Assembly: GCA_964517795.1 (NCBI GenBank)
Contig: CAZFDE010000028.1
Coordinates: 1-32,871, forward strand
Length of the DNA stretch: 32,871 bases
Direction of reading: 5' to 3'
DNA from: CAZFDE01 sp964517795
GTDB lineage: Bacteria; Planctomycetota; Phycisphaerae; Sedimentisphaerales; Anaerobacaceae
Position 1 is the first letter of the stretch. The number at the start of each line of letters is the position of its first letter. Position numbers and translations under genes: made by a program. Under the pieces are notes generated by a model. It saw only the letters and a program-made list of their open reading frames with translations. It did not search any database and was not told the DNA's origin. Shown here one piece after another: positions 15,432 through 23,460 of the stretch.

Positions 15432-16432
15432 ATTGAATCCTCATCCTCGATCGGGGTGTACCATATCTCTTTATCATAACGCAGCATGGTTAATTGGTCT
15501 TTGAAACCGTCAAAGCGAATCGCAGGTTGTTGCCCGGTCAACTCCTGTAATATCCATTTAGGAAAATTGGCGCCGGCCTTGATCGACAATGGGACGCCGC
15601 CGCCAAAACGCGGATTGATCTCAATGACCTTGATCGATTTGCCGTCATGATTGAGAAATAATTGCAGGGTGATAACACCGGGACCGGCACCGAGCGTTTG
15701 AACGACGTGTGCCACGTGTTGCATTAATTCGGCATTTTTGACGATTTGTGCTTTACTGACTTCACCCGATCGCACTTCAATCCGTTTTCGCGGCACCACA
15801 CACCGTACGTTCATCTCGAAATCAACATACACATCACAGGTATATTCGGTCCCGTCGATGAACTCCTGAACGATCGGGTTCGGTATCTTTTTGGCATATA
15901 ACAGCAAATCCTTACGGTTGTGCAATATCGCCGTTCCGCGGCTGGCATACCCGTCCCACGGTTTCATAAACCAAGGCCATTGAATTCGTTTCTTGGCTAA
16001 AGCCTGTCGAACCGTCAATGTCCGAGGACTGTCAAAGTCATTTTTTTCAAGAAATCCCCATGTCTTACGTTTATCCTGACAAATATTGACAATCGAGGGG
16101 CTCGACACCAATACCCGACAACCGAAGGTGTCAAATTTTTTGCGATGATGTGCAAGGGCTTTCAGGTCCAGGTCAACCGTCGGCACGATCAGGTGGATTT
16201 TATGTTTCTCGACGATCTCCAGAAGCTGGCTGATATAATTTTTATGGCTGACCGGATGGACAATAAATTTCGTGTCGCAAATCTGTAATGCCGGGCTTAA
16301 TACGGTCTTGTCAGTCCCGGCAATATTGATAGTCATCTTTAATTGCCGGGCGGCTTTTCGAAATGCTTCGACCAGGCTAACCCGCCGTCCGACACAGGTA
16401 AAAAGAAGATTCAATTGTTTTGTTTTTGCCAT
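15428..16432 (-). CDS. ATP-grasp domain protein (carbamoyl-phosphate synthase large chain-like)
   Basis: A 334-residue cytoplasmic protein. The N-terminus (LNLLFTCVGRRVSLVEAF) is a Rossmann-like preATP-grasp domain. The ATP-grasp core includes DKRKTWGFLEKN, WFMKPWDGYASRGTA (ATP-binding Lys and Gly loop), PIVQEFIDGTEYTCDVYVD, and the metal-binding KVIEINPRFGGGVPL (Glu/Asn). Such proteins ligate a carboxylate to an amine. In polysaccharide loci they have been linked to amidation or aminoacylation of sugars, but the substrate here is unknown. It is coupled to the downstream lipid-sugar transferase and divergent from the UDP-sugar dehydrogenase, which supports a sugar-modifying role by inference. 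Confidence 0.87.
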   Translation of the reverse strand: MAKTKQLNLLFTCVGRRVSLVEAFRKAARQLKMTINIAGTDKTVLSPALQICDTKFIVHPVSHKNYISQLLEIVEKHKIHLIVPTVDLDLKALAHHRKKFDTFGCRVLVSSPSIVNICQDKRKTWGFLEKNDFDSPRTLTVRQALAKKRIQWPWFMKPWDGYASRGTAILHNRKDLLLYAKKIPNPIVQEFIDGTEYTCDVYVDFEMNVRCVVPRKRIEVRSGEVSKAQIVKNAELMQHVAHVVQTLGAGPGVITLQLFLNHDGKSIKVIEINPRFGGGVPLSIKAGANFPKWILQELTGQQPAIRFDGFKDQLTMLRYDKEIWYTPIEDEDSI

Positions 16433-16467
16433 ACCGATGAACCGTTTATCAAAAAATTAGAAAAATC

Positions 16468-16496
16468 ATCATAAAAACCGGACGATTCCGGGTCAA
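16468..16496 (-). promoter_or_regulatory. Predicted promoter of the ATP-grasp/transferase pair
   Basis: On the reverse strand TTGACC (16491-16496) and TATGAT (16468-16473) are 17 bp apart, giving a leader of about 30 nt before ATG 16432. It lies back to back with the promoter for the rightward operon, 33 bp away. Confidence 0.6.
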
Positions 16497-16529
16497 CTAA
16501 AATCGATATCCGCCCAAAAGGCAATTTCT

Positions 16530-16558
16530 TTGACTTCAAGCCGATCAACCGGTAAACT
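16530..16558 (+). promoter_or_regulatory. Predicted promoter of the dehydrogenase-aminotransferase-NusG operon
   Basis: TTGACT (16530-16535) and TAAACT (16553-16558) are 17 bp apart. The predicted start is about 85 nt before ATG 16651. The closeness of the two divergent promoters suggests shared control. Confidence 0.55.
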
Positions 16559-16650
16559 GGCGGCCTTTACGTATTTAGCTTATCGGCGATTAAAGGGGTC
16601 GATATGAGTCCAAAAAACAGATTAAACGTTGTTTTTTCAGGAGTTACGAG

Positions 16651-17964
16651 ATGACCGAATGGCAAACGAAGGTGCAGGCCAAGAAGCTCCGCGTGGGCGT
16701 GCTGGGATTGGGTTATGTCGGATTACCGCTGGCTCGGGAATTCGCCGGCGAGGGCTTTAAGGTCTTGGGATTTGATATCGACGACAAAAAAGTCAAAATC
16801 CTCAACAGCGGGCGAAGTATCATCAAACACATCCCTCACTGTCAGGTTCAGCAAATGGTAAAAAAAGGTCTCTTCAGGGCGACCAATGATATGCGGCAGA
16901 TGAAAAAGGCCGATGCCATTTTAGTGTGTGTACCTACCCCCCTGACCAAAAATCGTGAGCCGGACATGCAGTATGTCATCTCCAGCAGTGAGACCGTCGC
17001 CAAATATCTGCGCAAAGGACAACTAATCGTTTTTGAAAGTACGACTTATCCCGGAACCACTCGCGAACTGTGTGTACCGATCCTTGAAAAAAGCGGACTC
17101 AAGGCCGGCAAAGATTTCTTCGTCGCCTACTCTCCCGAACGCGAAGATCCGGGAAATAAGAATTTTACAACCAAAACGATTCCCAAAGTCATTGGGGGAT
17201 TGAGCGCAACCTGCAAAAAAATGGCTTGTGATTTATACGGCGCGGTCATTGTCAAAACCGTCCCCGTTTCGAGCATGGAGGCCGCCGAAGCAGCGAAAAT
17301 ACTGGAAAATGTCTATCGCTGTATCAATATCGCAATGGTTAACGAACTGAAAATCGTGTTCGATCGCATGGGTATCGATGTCTGGGAAGTGATCCGGGCC
17401 GCCAGCACCAAGCCGTTTGGATTCAACGCTTTCTATCCCGGTCCGGGCCTGGGCGGGCACTGTATCCCGATCGATCCGTTTTACCTGACATGGAAAGCCC
17501 GGCAATACGGCATCGCCACGCGGTTTATCGAGCTGGCCGGCGAGGTCAATACGAATATGCCCCATTACGTGATTGCCAAAACCATGGAAGCGTTAAATGA
17601 CTGCAAAAAAAGTCTCAAGGGCAGCAAAATTCTCGTATTAGGATTAGCCTACAAAAAAGATATCGACGATGTGCGCGAATCGCCGTCGAGCGAACTGATT
17701 GAACTGCTGCGGGAAAAAGGCGCTAAGGTCGATTACAACGATCCCTATATCCCAAAAACCCATAAACAGCGCGAGCACGATCTTCAGATGAAAAGCAAAA
17801 AACTCACCGCTGCGATGATTCGCGGTTACGATGCGGTACTGATCGCGACCGATCACAGCGATTACGATTATGCATGGATCGTCAAAAACGCCAAACGGGT
17901 CATCGATACCCGCAACGCTACTGCCAACGTCAAACAGGGACGACGAAAAATTGTCAAAGCATAA
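16651..17964 (+). CDS. Nucleotide sugar dehydrogenase (UDP-GlcNAc/UDP-ManNAc 6-dehydrogenase type)
   Basis: Four-electron oxidation of a UDP-hexose(amine) C6 to the uronic acid. The 437 residues show the N-terminal NAD Rossmann motif (GVLGLGYVGLPLAREF), VCVPTPL, VFESTTYPGTTRE, the YSPEREDPGN loop and the central helix (AAEAAKILENVYRCINIAMV). The catalytic Cys lies in GPGLGGHCIPIDPFYL, and the C-terminal domain has LGLAYKKDIDDVRESPS. The KPFGFNAFYPGPGLGGHCIP context matches the WbpA/TviB (N-acetylhexosamine) branch better than UDP-glucose dehydrogenase, though that is a judgement from motifs. AGGAG upstream supports the start. The aminotransferase gene follows after 10 bp. Confidence 0.92.
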   Translation: MTEWQTKVQAKKLRVGVLGLGYVGLPLAREFAGEGFKVLGFDIDDKKVKILNSGRSIIKHIPHCQVQQMVKKGLFRATNDMRQMKKADAILVCVPTPLTKNREPDMQYVISSSETVAKYLRKGQLIVFESTTYPGTTRELCVPILEKSGLKAGKDFFVAYSPEREDPGNKNFTTKTIPKVIGGLSATCKKMACDLYGAVIVKTVPVSSMEAAEAAKILENVYRCINIAMVNELKIVFDRMGIDVWEVIRAASTKPFGFNAFYPGPGLGGHCIPIDPFYLTWKARQYGIATRFIELAGEVNTNMPHYVIAKTMEALNDCKKSLKGSKILVLGLAYKKDIDDVRESPSSELIELLREKGAKVDYNDPYIPKTHKQREHDLQMKSKKLTAAMIRGYDAVLIATDHSDYDYAWIVKNAKRVIDTRNATANVKQGRRKIVKA

Positions 17965-17974
17965 AGGATGTATG

Positions 17975-19075
17975 ATGAACGTACCAATTCTCGATTTGAA
18001 AGCACAATTCAAAAGTATCGAACCCGATGTCATGGCTGCCGTGAATGAAATCTGCCAAAGCCAGATGCTCTGTTTGGGCCCGGCCGTAGAACAATTTGAA
18101 AAAGAAATTGCCGATTACTGCGGTTGTCGATATGCCTTGGGCGTCTCCAGCGGTTCCGATGCCTTGCTGCTGAGCCTGATGGCGATGAATGTCGGCCCCG
18201 GCGATGAAATCATCACGACACCGTTCACTTTCTTCGCCACCGCGGGCGCCATTGCCCGTACCGGCGCCAAACCCGTATTCGCCGATGTCGATCCGGACAA
18301 TTTCAATATCGACCCGGCTAAAATCAAAGAGAAGATCACCGAACAAACCAAAGGCATTATTCCGGTGCATCTGTTCGGCCAGATTGCACCGATGAAACCG
18401 ATCATGGATATCGCTCAAAAAAATAATCTGTTTGTGATCGAAGATGCCTGCCAGGCCATCGGTGCAACCCAACGCGATATCAAGGCCGGCAATTTCGGGC
18501 AGTTCGGCTGCTTTTCATTTTATCCCACTAAAAATCTCGGTGCATTCGGCGACAGCGGGCTGGTAACCTGCAATGACGATGAACTGGCGGCCAAAGCAAA
18601 AATGCTCCGTACCCACGGCGAAAGCAAACGGTATTATTATCAATCGGTCGGCGGCAACTTCCGGATGGACGGAATCCAGGGCGCTGTATTATCGGTGAAG
18701 CTCAGATATCTGGACAACTGGACGCGGCGACGCCGGGAAAATGCGAAGCGTTATGATGAGCTTCTTAATGACAGCCCCGTCCAAACGCCCCAAATCGATA
18801 CCGATAACGTTAGCATCTACCATCAGTACACGATCAAAGCCCCTCGCCGGGATGAACTTCAAAAACACTTGTCCGAAAAACAAATCAGCTCGGCGGTATT
18901 TTATCCCGAACCTTTGCATCTGCAGGCATGTTTCAAAGATCTGGGATACGCGCAAGGCGATTTTCCGGTCACCGAGCAGCTTTGCAAAGAAGTGCTCTCA
19001 CTGCCGGTTTATCCGGAACTGACCGACGCGCAGATCAATTATGTGGCCGAATCAATTTTGAATTTTTATCAATAG
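17975..19075 (+). CDS. DegT/DnrJ/EryC1/StrS-family sugar aminotransferase
   Basis: A PLP enzyme that aminates keto-sugars on nucleotides. The 366 residues begin MNVPILDLKAQFKSIEPDV, typical of WbpE/ArnB relatives. They contain the cofactor region SSGSDALLLSLMA, TTPFTFFATAGAIARTGAKPVFADVD, VIEDACQAIGA (Asp contacting the pyridine) and FSFYPTKNLGAFGDSG with the Schiff-base Lys, then GGNFRMDGIQGAVLSVKLRYL. AAGGA lies 6 nt before ATG 17975; the ATG one codon earlier (17972) is possible. Next to a UDP-uronic-acid-forming dehydrogenase it may make a 3-amino uronic acid as in the Pseudomonas Wbp pathway, but no WbpB- or WbpD-like gene is in the window. Confidence 0.92.
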   Translation: MNVPILDLKAQFKSIEPDVMAAVNEICQSQMLCLGPAVEQFEKEIADYCGCRYALGVSSGSDALLLSLMAMNVGPGDEIITTPFTFFATAGAIARTGAKPVFADVDPDNFNIDPAKIKEKITEQTKGIIPVHLFGQIAPMKPIMDIAQKNNLFVIEDACQAIGATQRDIKAGNFGQFGCFSFYPTKNLGAFGDSGLVTCNDDELAAKAKMLRTHGESKRYYYQSVGGNFRMDGIQGAVLSVKLRYLDNWTRRRRENAKRYDELLNDSPVQTPQIDTDNVSIYHQYTIKAPRRDELQKHLSEKQISSAVFYPEPLHLQACFKDLGYAQGDFPVTEQLCKEVLSLPVYPELTDAQINYVAESILNFYQ

Positions 19076-19086
19076 CGAGGCATCCA

Positions 19087-19635
19087 TTGCTGAAAGAGAG
19101 TGAAAACCCACCGATCGTCTGGCCCGAAGATACATCGATCGCTGATTTGAACGGGCAATGGTGGGTCGCTCACACTAAGGCCCGCAACGAAAAGGCCCTT
19201 GCTCATGATATGATCGCGCGGCAGATCTCGTATTTTCTGCCGATGACCTGGAAAGTGCGGCGAACCCGCGGCCGTAAGATTCGTTCGCTGCTGCCGGTAT
19301 TCGGCAATTATCTTTTTTTCTGTGGCAACGAAAATGATCGTCTCAACGTGCTCAAGACCAATCGCGTCGCCAATATTATCACCGTCCGGGATCAGCAGTT
19401 GCTGCTTGAGGAACTCTTGCAAATTGAAAAGGCGATCCAAAGCGGCCAGGACCTCCAGCCGCATCCGTATATCAAAACCGGCCAGCATTGCCGCGTCAAT
19501 AGCGGGGCGCTGCTGGGTCTGGAAGGGATTGCCGTCGAAATCAAGGGCCAAACCCGCCTGGTCCTGCAGGTCGATATGCTCGGACAGGCCACCAGCGTCG
19601 AGGTGGATGCAGACAGTATCGAAATAACGGATTAA
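19087..19635 (+). CDS. NusG-family transcription antiterminator (UpxY/RfaH-like)
   Basis: A 182-residue NusG paralogue. The NGN domain starts at GQWWVAHTKARNEKALAHDM and includes ISYFLPMTWKVRR and SLLPVFGNYLFFCGN. The KOW domain follows (GQHCRVNSGALLGLEGIAVEI and VEVDADSIEI). Family members bind RNA polymerase and promote elongation through long operons, commonly capsule or polysaccharide operons. The start is taken as TTG 19087 because GCGAGG lies 6 nt upstream; the frame stays open further upstream, but only as an overlap with the aminotransferase. It is the third gene in its operon rather than the first, unlike most UpxY-type regulators. Confidence 0.85.
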   Translation: MLKESENPPIVWPEDTSIADLNGQWWVAHTKARNEKALAHDMIARQISYFLPMTWKVRRTRGRKIRSLLPVFGNYLFFCGNENDRLNVLKTNRVANIITVRDQQLLLEELLQIEKAIQSGQDLQPHPYIKTGQHCRVNSGALLGLEGIAVEIKGQTRLVLQVDMLGQATSVEVDADSIEITD

Positions 19636-19656
19636 TATTACGTGTAACCATATTAA
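19632..19656 (+). other. AT-rich inverted repeat after the NusG-like gene
   Basis: Perfect 7-bp arms (TTAATAT 19632-19638, ATATTAA 19650-19656) with an 11-nt loop. It overlaps the stop codon and sits just before the ribosome-binding site of the next gene, so it may tune translation of that gene. Confidence 0.35.
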
Positions 19657-19667
19657 GGAAAGGGGCT

Positions 19668-20039
19668 ATGACCATGCGTTGGATTGTTTTTATTGTTAGT
19701 ATCTTGATTATCGCCGAGGGGGCTTTGTTTTTGTTCCGTCCGGATATTCTCAAATCCATTCTGAAATTTTTTCTGGCAGGCAGCCGAATTTACGCTATTG
19801 CGATCGTCCGCATCGTTCTGGCTGTATTGTTTTTCATCGCCGCGAGGGATTGCAAAATGCCAAAAATCATTATTGCTTTCGGCATATTGATGCTGGTATC
19901 CGGTATCATCGGTCTGGTCACCCGGATTGTCTGGTGCAAGAAATTTGTCCAATGGTGGATCAATCAACCCCTCTTAGTGCTTCGACTGATGAGCATCCTG
20001 GCCATCACCGTCGGCGGTATCATCCTCTATGCCGCATAA
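19668..20039 (+). CDS. Small four-helix membrane protein, function unknown
   Basis: A 123-residue, very hydrophobic protein with about four membrane helices (roughly 5-22, 42-58, 64-85 and 102-121) and a basic cytoplasmic loop (RIVWCKKFVQWW). It resembles small DUF2065/YjeT-type membrane proteins in size and layout, but I cannot assign a family. AGGAAAGGGG lies just before ATG 19668; an in-frame ATG at 19674 is also possible. It follows the NusG-like gene by 32 bp on the same strand and ends 3 bp from the convergent porin gene. Confidence 0.7.
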   Translation: MTMRWIVFIVSILIIAEGALFLFRPDILKSILKFFLAGSRIYAIAIVRIVLAVLFFIAARDCKMPKIIIAFGILMLVSGIIGLVTRIVWCKKFVQWWINQPLLVLRLMSILAITVGGIILYAA

Positions 20040-20042
20040 CGT

Positions 20043-21242
20043 TTAGAAATCAATCTGCGCCCGAAGACCCGCCACGAGTGCATCGGATACGCCACCGGCA
20101 CCGCCGGGACCGGCAACATACTGCACACTTGGCGACAGATGCAAATGCTCGCCGCAATCGATACGGTAATAACACTCGATCACCGATTCGTCATTCTGCC
20201 GATAGGTCGTCGATGCCAAATCGCTGAACCGTCCATACGCATACCCCAATCCCATCACATCCGTATCGCGGCCATCAAACAGTCCCTGATACGACAGGCC
20301 GAAACTGACAAAATCGACGATGTCATTGGTCTTCGAATCGGCCCGGCCGTAGCGGAAAAAGGCACCCAGGCCCTGATTATCTTCGGGATCAGCGTTTTCG
20401 CGTATGAGCTGCTGGTCGAAACTGAGATAAAAACCGATATCGTCCCGATACGATTTGCCGGCCGCATCGCGATCGGTATTGGCCTTGGGCTGCGGATCGT
20501 ACCAGACACCGAACCGATAGGTACCGGTCAAATCGCCTTTTTCCTGAGGGATATCCATGATGAAACCGGTCTCGGCGATATAAAAGAAATAATCTTCCGT
20601 GTGAAAGGTCGTGCGAAAACCGGTTTCGCGTCGATCCGCCTGTGCGTCCACCACGCCGAACGAAACATATTTTTTCTCGACCGGCTCGTACTGCACCACC
20701 AATCCTAACCCGTAATCCGGAAACGGGATCGTCGCGTTATTGACCAGCGCGCTGTTTAAAAACTGGGTCGCCTCATCATGAGCATAGTGACTGGCATCGA
20801 AACTGACCGGGCAGCCGTGACATTCGAATCCGCCGGTAATATCGAGCTTACCCGCGCGAACCGTCAACGTATCATTGAACACCTGCTGGTAATACACCTC
20901 GGTAACATCCAGCGACCGGCGCGCGGCAAAATCGCCGTTGACCCCGAAACTGCTGCCGACAGAGGTATCGTCGATGCTTTTTCGCGACCAACTGCCCTCG
21001 CCATGGATATACAGCTCGGCGGAATTGAGTCCCAGCAGTTTCTCCAGATCGCTCGTCAATTCCAGATCGTAACTGCCGCTGAAACGCCCATGACGATTAT
21101 GCGTACTCGTGCCGCCGTGGGTATTGACCTGATAGATATTTGTCACACCCCCCGACAATTCGAACGTCTCGTCCGCAATTTCCGCACCCTGTACTGCACT
21201 GGCCGCGAAAACGACCATTGAAACCACAACCATCCATCTCAT
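20043..21242 (-). CDS. OprB-family outer-membrane porin
   Basis: A 399-residue outer-membrane beta-barrel with a cleavable signal peptide (MRWMVVVSMVVFAASAVQGAE). The mature part is rich in alternating aromatic/polar strands and Gly-Asp-Asn turns (GEGSWSRKS, TVRAGKLDITGGFE, GLGYAYGRFSD) and ends in a C-terminal Phe (RAQIDF), the signal for BAM-mediated insertion. The pattern fits carbohydrate-selective OprB-like porins; actual selectivity is unknown. The start at 21242 is set by AGGAG 6 nt upstream. It lies 100 bp downstream of feoB on the same strand with no terminator visible in between, so it may share the iron-regulated transcript. Confidence 0.85.
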   Translation of the reverse strand: MRWMVVVSMVVFAASAVQGAEIADETFELSGGVTNIYQVNTHGGTSTHNRHGRFSGSYDLELTSDLEKLLGLNSAELYIHGEGSWSRKSIDDTSVGSSFGVNGDFAARRSLDVTEVYYQQVFNDTLTVRAGKLDITGGFECHGCPVSFDASHYAHDEATQFLNSALVNNATIPFPDYGLGLVVQYEPVEKKYVSFGVVDAQADRRETGFRTTFHTEDYFFYIAETGFIMDIPQEKGDLTGTYRFGVWYDPQPKANTDRDAAGKSYRDDIGFYLSFDQQLIRENADPEDNQGLGAFFRYGRADSKTNDIVDFVSFGLSYQGLFDGRDTDVMGLGYAYGRFSDLASTTYRQNDESVIECYYRIDCGEHLHLSPSVQYVAGPGGAGGVSDALVAGLRAQIDF

Positions 21243-21342
21243 TCTATTCTCCTGAAACATTTTTTACTTGCGCATATGAATATATATTTCGTAGCAAGCG
21301 GTCACCATAAATTTCTGCCCAAATAAAAATTTTCATAGCATG

Positions 21343-23403
21343 TTAAATTATTACACTCACCGCCTGATATACGATGAGTGTTACAATATACCCCAAAGCC
21401 GTCAGTCCGAAAAACTGAAACAGTGCCCACTTGAGCGATCTGGTCTCCAGCCGTGTTACCGCCACCGTCGCCACACATGGTGTCGCAATCAAACTGAAAA
21501 TCATCACGCAAAATCCCTGTAGTGGCGAATAGCGCTGTTTCAATTTGTCCTGGAGCGTTTGCTCGCTGTTTTCACTTTCAGCCACCGAATAGATAATGCC
21601 CAATTGCGAGATAAACACTTCTTTGGCGGCCGTCGCCCCGATCAGCGCTGTCCCGATCCGCCAGTCGAATCCCAGCGGCCGGATCGCCGGCTCAATTGCC
21701 TTGCCCACGCGGCCCACCACAGAGTATTCCAACTGGGCCTGGCGCACCTGCTGCGGTGACATGTCCGTCAGCAATTCCTGCGGCGGTTTGGGAAAATACA
21801 TCAATGCCCACAAAATGATCGAGATGGCCAGGATTACCGTTCCGGCCTTTTTCAGATACAACCATCCCCGCTGCCACGTATGAATTCCCATCGCCTTAAA
21901 CGTCGGCATCCGGTACGGCGGCAGTTCCATTACATACGGGACCGTTTCACCCTTGAACAGCGTACTGCGCAGCAGTCGTGCGGCAATAATCGCGATCACG
22001 ATCCCGATCAGATAAACCGACCCCAATACCGGCGCCCGCCAGCGAAGCGGAAAAAACGCAGGGACCAGCAATGCATAGATTGTATACTTCGCTCCGCAGC
22101 TAAACAGCGGCAGTACCATGATCGTCGTCAGTCGATTACGCCGATTTTCCAGGATGCGCGTCGCCATGATCGCCGGCACCGCACAACCAAACCCGATCAG
22201 CATCGGGATGAAACTCTTGCCGTGCAGCCCGATCTTGTGCATGAACCGGTCCATCACAAACGCGGCCCGGGCCATGTATCCCGAATCCTCCAGAAACGCG
22301 ATCCCCAAAAACAACAGCAGAATATGCGGCAGAAACACGACCACGCCGCCCACGCCGCCGATAATCCCATCGACAATCAGCGACCGCAGCCACAGCAGAT
22401 TCTCGCCCGGCCAGCCCGCCAGGATTCGCGCCGAAAGAAAATCAAACAGCCATTCCAGCCCATGCATCGGATACTGACCCAGTGTAAACGTGACCTGAAA
22501 GACCAGATACATCAACACCAAAAAAATCGGCAGCCCCAGATAACGATTAATGACCACCGTATCGATCATATCGCTGGTATTGTGCCGCAATTCTGCCGTC
22601 GTGCGAATACATTCCTGACACGCGCCGGATATATAGCCGTACCGCCGGTCGGTCATAATGATCTCGGGCGATTCGGCGAAAATATAGCGCAGATGTTCGA
22701 GACTTTGAGTAACCTGATTTTTCACCGCCTGTGACGTGATCCGGTCCAGCACCGCGCCATCCTGCTCCAGCAATTTCACCGCCACCCATCGCAGGTTGTC
22801 CTCCTTGACGAACTGCGGCTCATGTTCGCGTAACAACACAATAATTTTGTCGATCTCGGTCTCAATCTCATCGCCGTAAGTAATATGATATCGGCGGGGC
22901 CGATCGCGTTGCTTGCTGACATCCACCAGTGTTTGCAAAAACGGCAACTTGCCTTGCTGGCGGCTGGCCACGGTATGAACAATCGGCGTTTCTAACAATT
23001 CCGACAATCGCTCGGTATCGAACACCAATCCCTTTTGCTCGGCCAGGTCCGCCATATTGAACACCAGTACCAACGGCACATTCATCTCCATCAACTGTGT
23101 CGCCAGATAGAGATTACGCTCCAGATTGGAGGCATCCAGCACATCTACCACCACATCCGGCTTTCGCTCGAGGATAAAGCTGCGCGCGATCAACTCCTCC
23201 ATCGAATACGCCGTCAGACTGTACGTCCCCGGCAGATCGTAGATCGTCATCGCCGTATCGCCGAAAACACAATGGCCTTCCATCAGATCGACCGTTACGC
23301 CCGGGTAATTGGCCACGTGCTGACGCGCGCCGGTGATCATATTGAAGACCGAACTCTTGCCGCTGTTGGGATTGCCCACCAGCGCTACGGTAATTTTATT
23401 CAT
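21343..23403 (-). CDS. feoB: Ferrous iron transport protein FeoB
   Basis: FeoB is the inner-membrane Fe(II) transporter with a cytoplasmic GTPase domain. From ATG 23403 it has 686 residues starting MNKITVALVGNPNSGKSS (G1), with DLPGTYSLT (G3) and NMADL (G4). A helical guanine-dissociation-inhibitor-like domain follows, then two Gate domains with the signatures IGFGCAVPAIMATR and PLFSCGAKYTIYALL, plus IATPCVATVAVTRLE near the C-terminus. A start at 23403 places G1 at residue 10, as usual in FeoB. Earlier in-frame starts (ATG 23424, TTG 23454) would put the operator-like palindrome (23425-23446) beside or inside the coding region. No start has a good Shine-Dalgarno sequence. Confidence 0.95.
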   Translation of the reverse strand: MNKITVALVGNPNSGKSSVFNMITGARQHVANYPGVTVDLMEGHCVFGDTAMTIYDLPGTYSLTAYSMEELIARSFILERKPDVVVDVLDASNLERNLYLATQLMEMNVPLVLVFNMADLAEQKGLVFDTERLSELLETPIVHTVASRQQGKLPFLQTLVDVSKQRDRPRRYHITYGDEIETEIDKIIVLLREHEPQFVKEDNLRWVAVKLLEQDGAVLDRITSQAVKNQVTQSLEHLRYIFAESPEIIMTDRRYGYISGACQECIRTTAELRHNTSDMIDTVVINRYLGLPIFLVLMYLVFQVTFTLGQYPMHGLEWLFDFLSARILAGWPGENLLWLRSLIVDGIIGGVGGVVVFLPHILLLFLGIAFLEDSGYMARAAFVMDRFMHKIGLHGKSFIPMLIGFGCAVPAIMATRILENRRNRLTTIMVLPLFSCGAKYTIYALLVPAFFPLRWRAPVLGSVYLIGIVIAIIAARLLRSTLFKGETVPYVMELPPYRMPTFKAMGIHTWQRGWLYLKKAGTVILAISIILWALMYFPKPPQELLTDMSPQQVRQAQLEYSVVGRVGKAIEPAIRPLGFDWRIGTALIGATAAKEVFISQLGIIYSVAESENSEQTLQDKLKQRYSPLQGFCVMIFSLIATPCVATVAVTRLETRSLKWALFQFFGLTALGYIVTLIVYQAVSVII

Positions 23404-23424
23404 GTTTGCTTTTGCGTCGTCCAT

Positions 23425-23446
23425 AAAGTTAGTGGTACCAAACTTT
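23425..23446. promoter_or_regulatory. Second operator-like palindrome, before feoB
   Basis: This 22-bp site matches 24199-24220 at 17 of 22 positions in the same orientation and keeps the outer half-sites (AAAGTT and AACTTT on the + strand). It lies in the gap between feoA and feoB. On the reverse strand a TTGAGG precedes it at a similar place to the -35 of the first site, but a convincing -10 is lacking, so it may be an operator with only a weak promoter. Confidence 0.55.
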
Positions 23447-23460
23447 TGCCTCAAAAATTT

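Noticed and set aside
18928..19086. Longer version of the NusG-like protein overlapping the aminotransferase gene
   Set aside because: The extra residues are a frame-shifted copy of the aminotransferase coding sequence, and GCGAGG fits the TTG at 19087.
21880..22734. A 284-codon open frame on the + strand opposite feoB
   Set aside because: The translation is dominated by Arg/Gln/His runs typical of the antisense of a membrane gene, and feoB is certain.
23404..23454. Extension of FeoB to TTG 23454 or ATG 23424
   Set aside because: It would add residues before the G1 motif that FeoB normally lacks and would put the operator-like palindrome beside or inside coding sequence; no better ribosome-binding site is gained.
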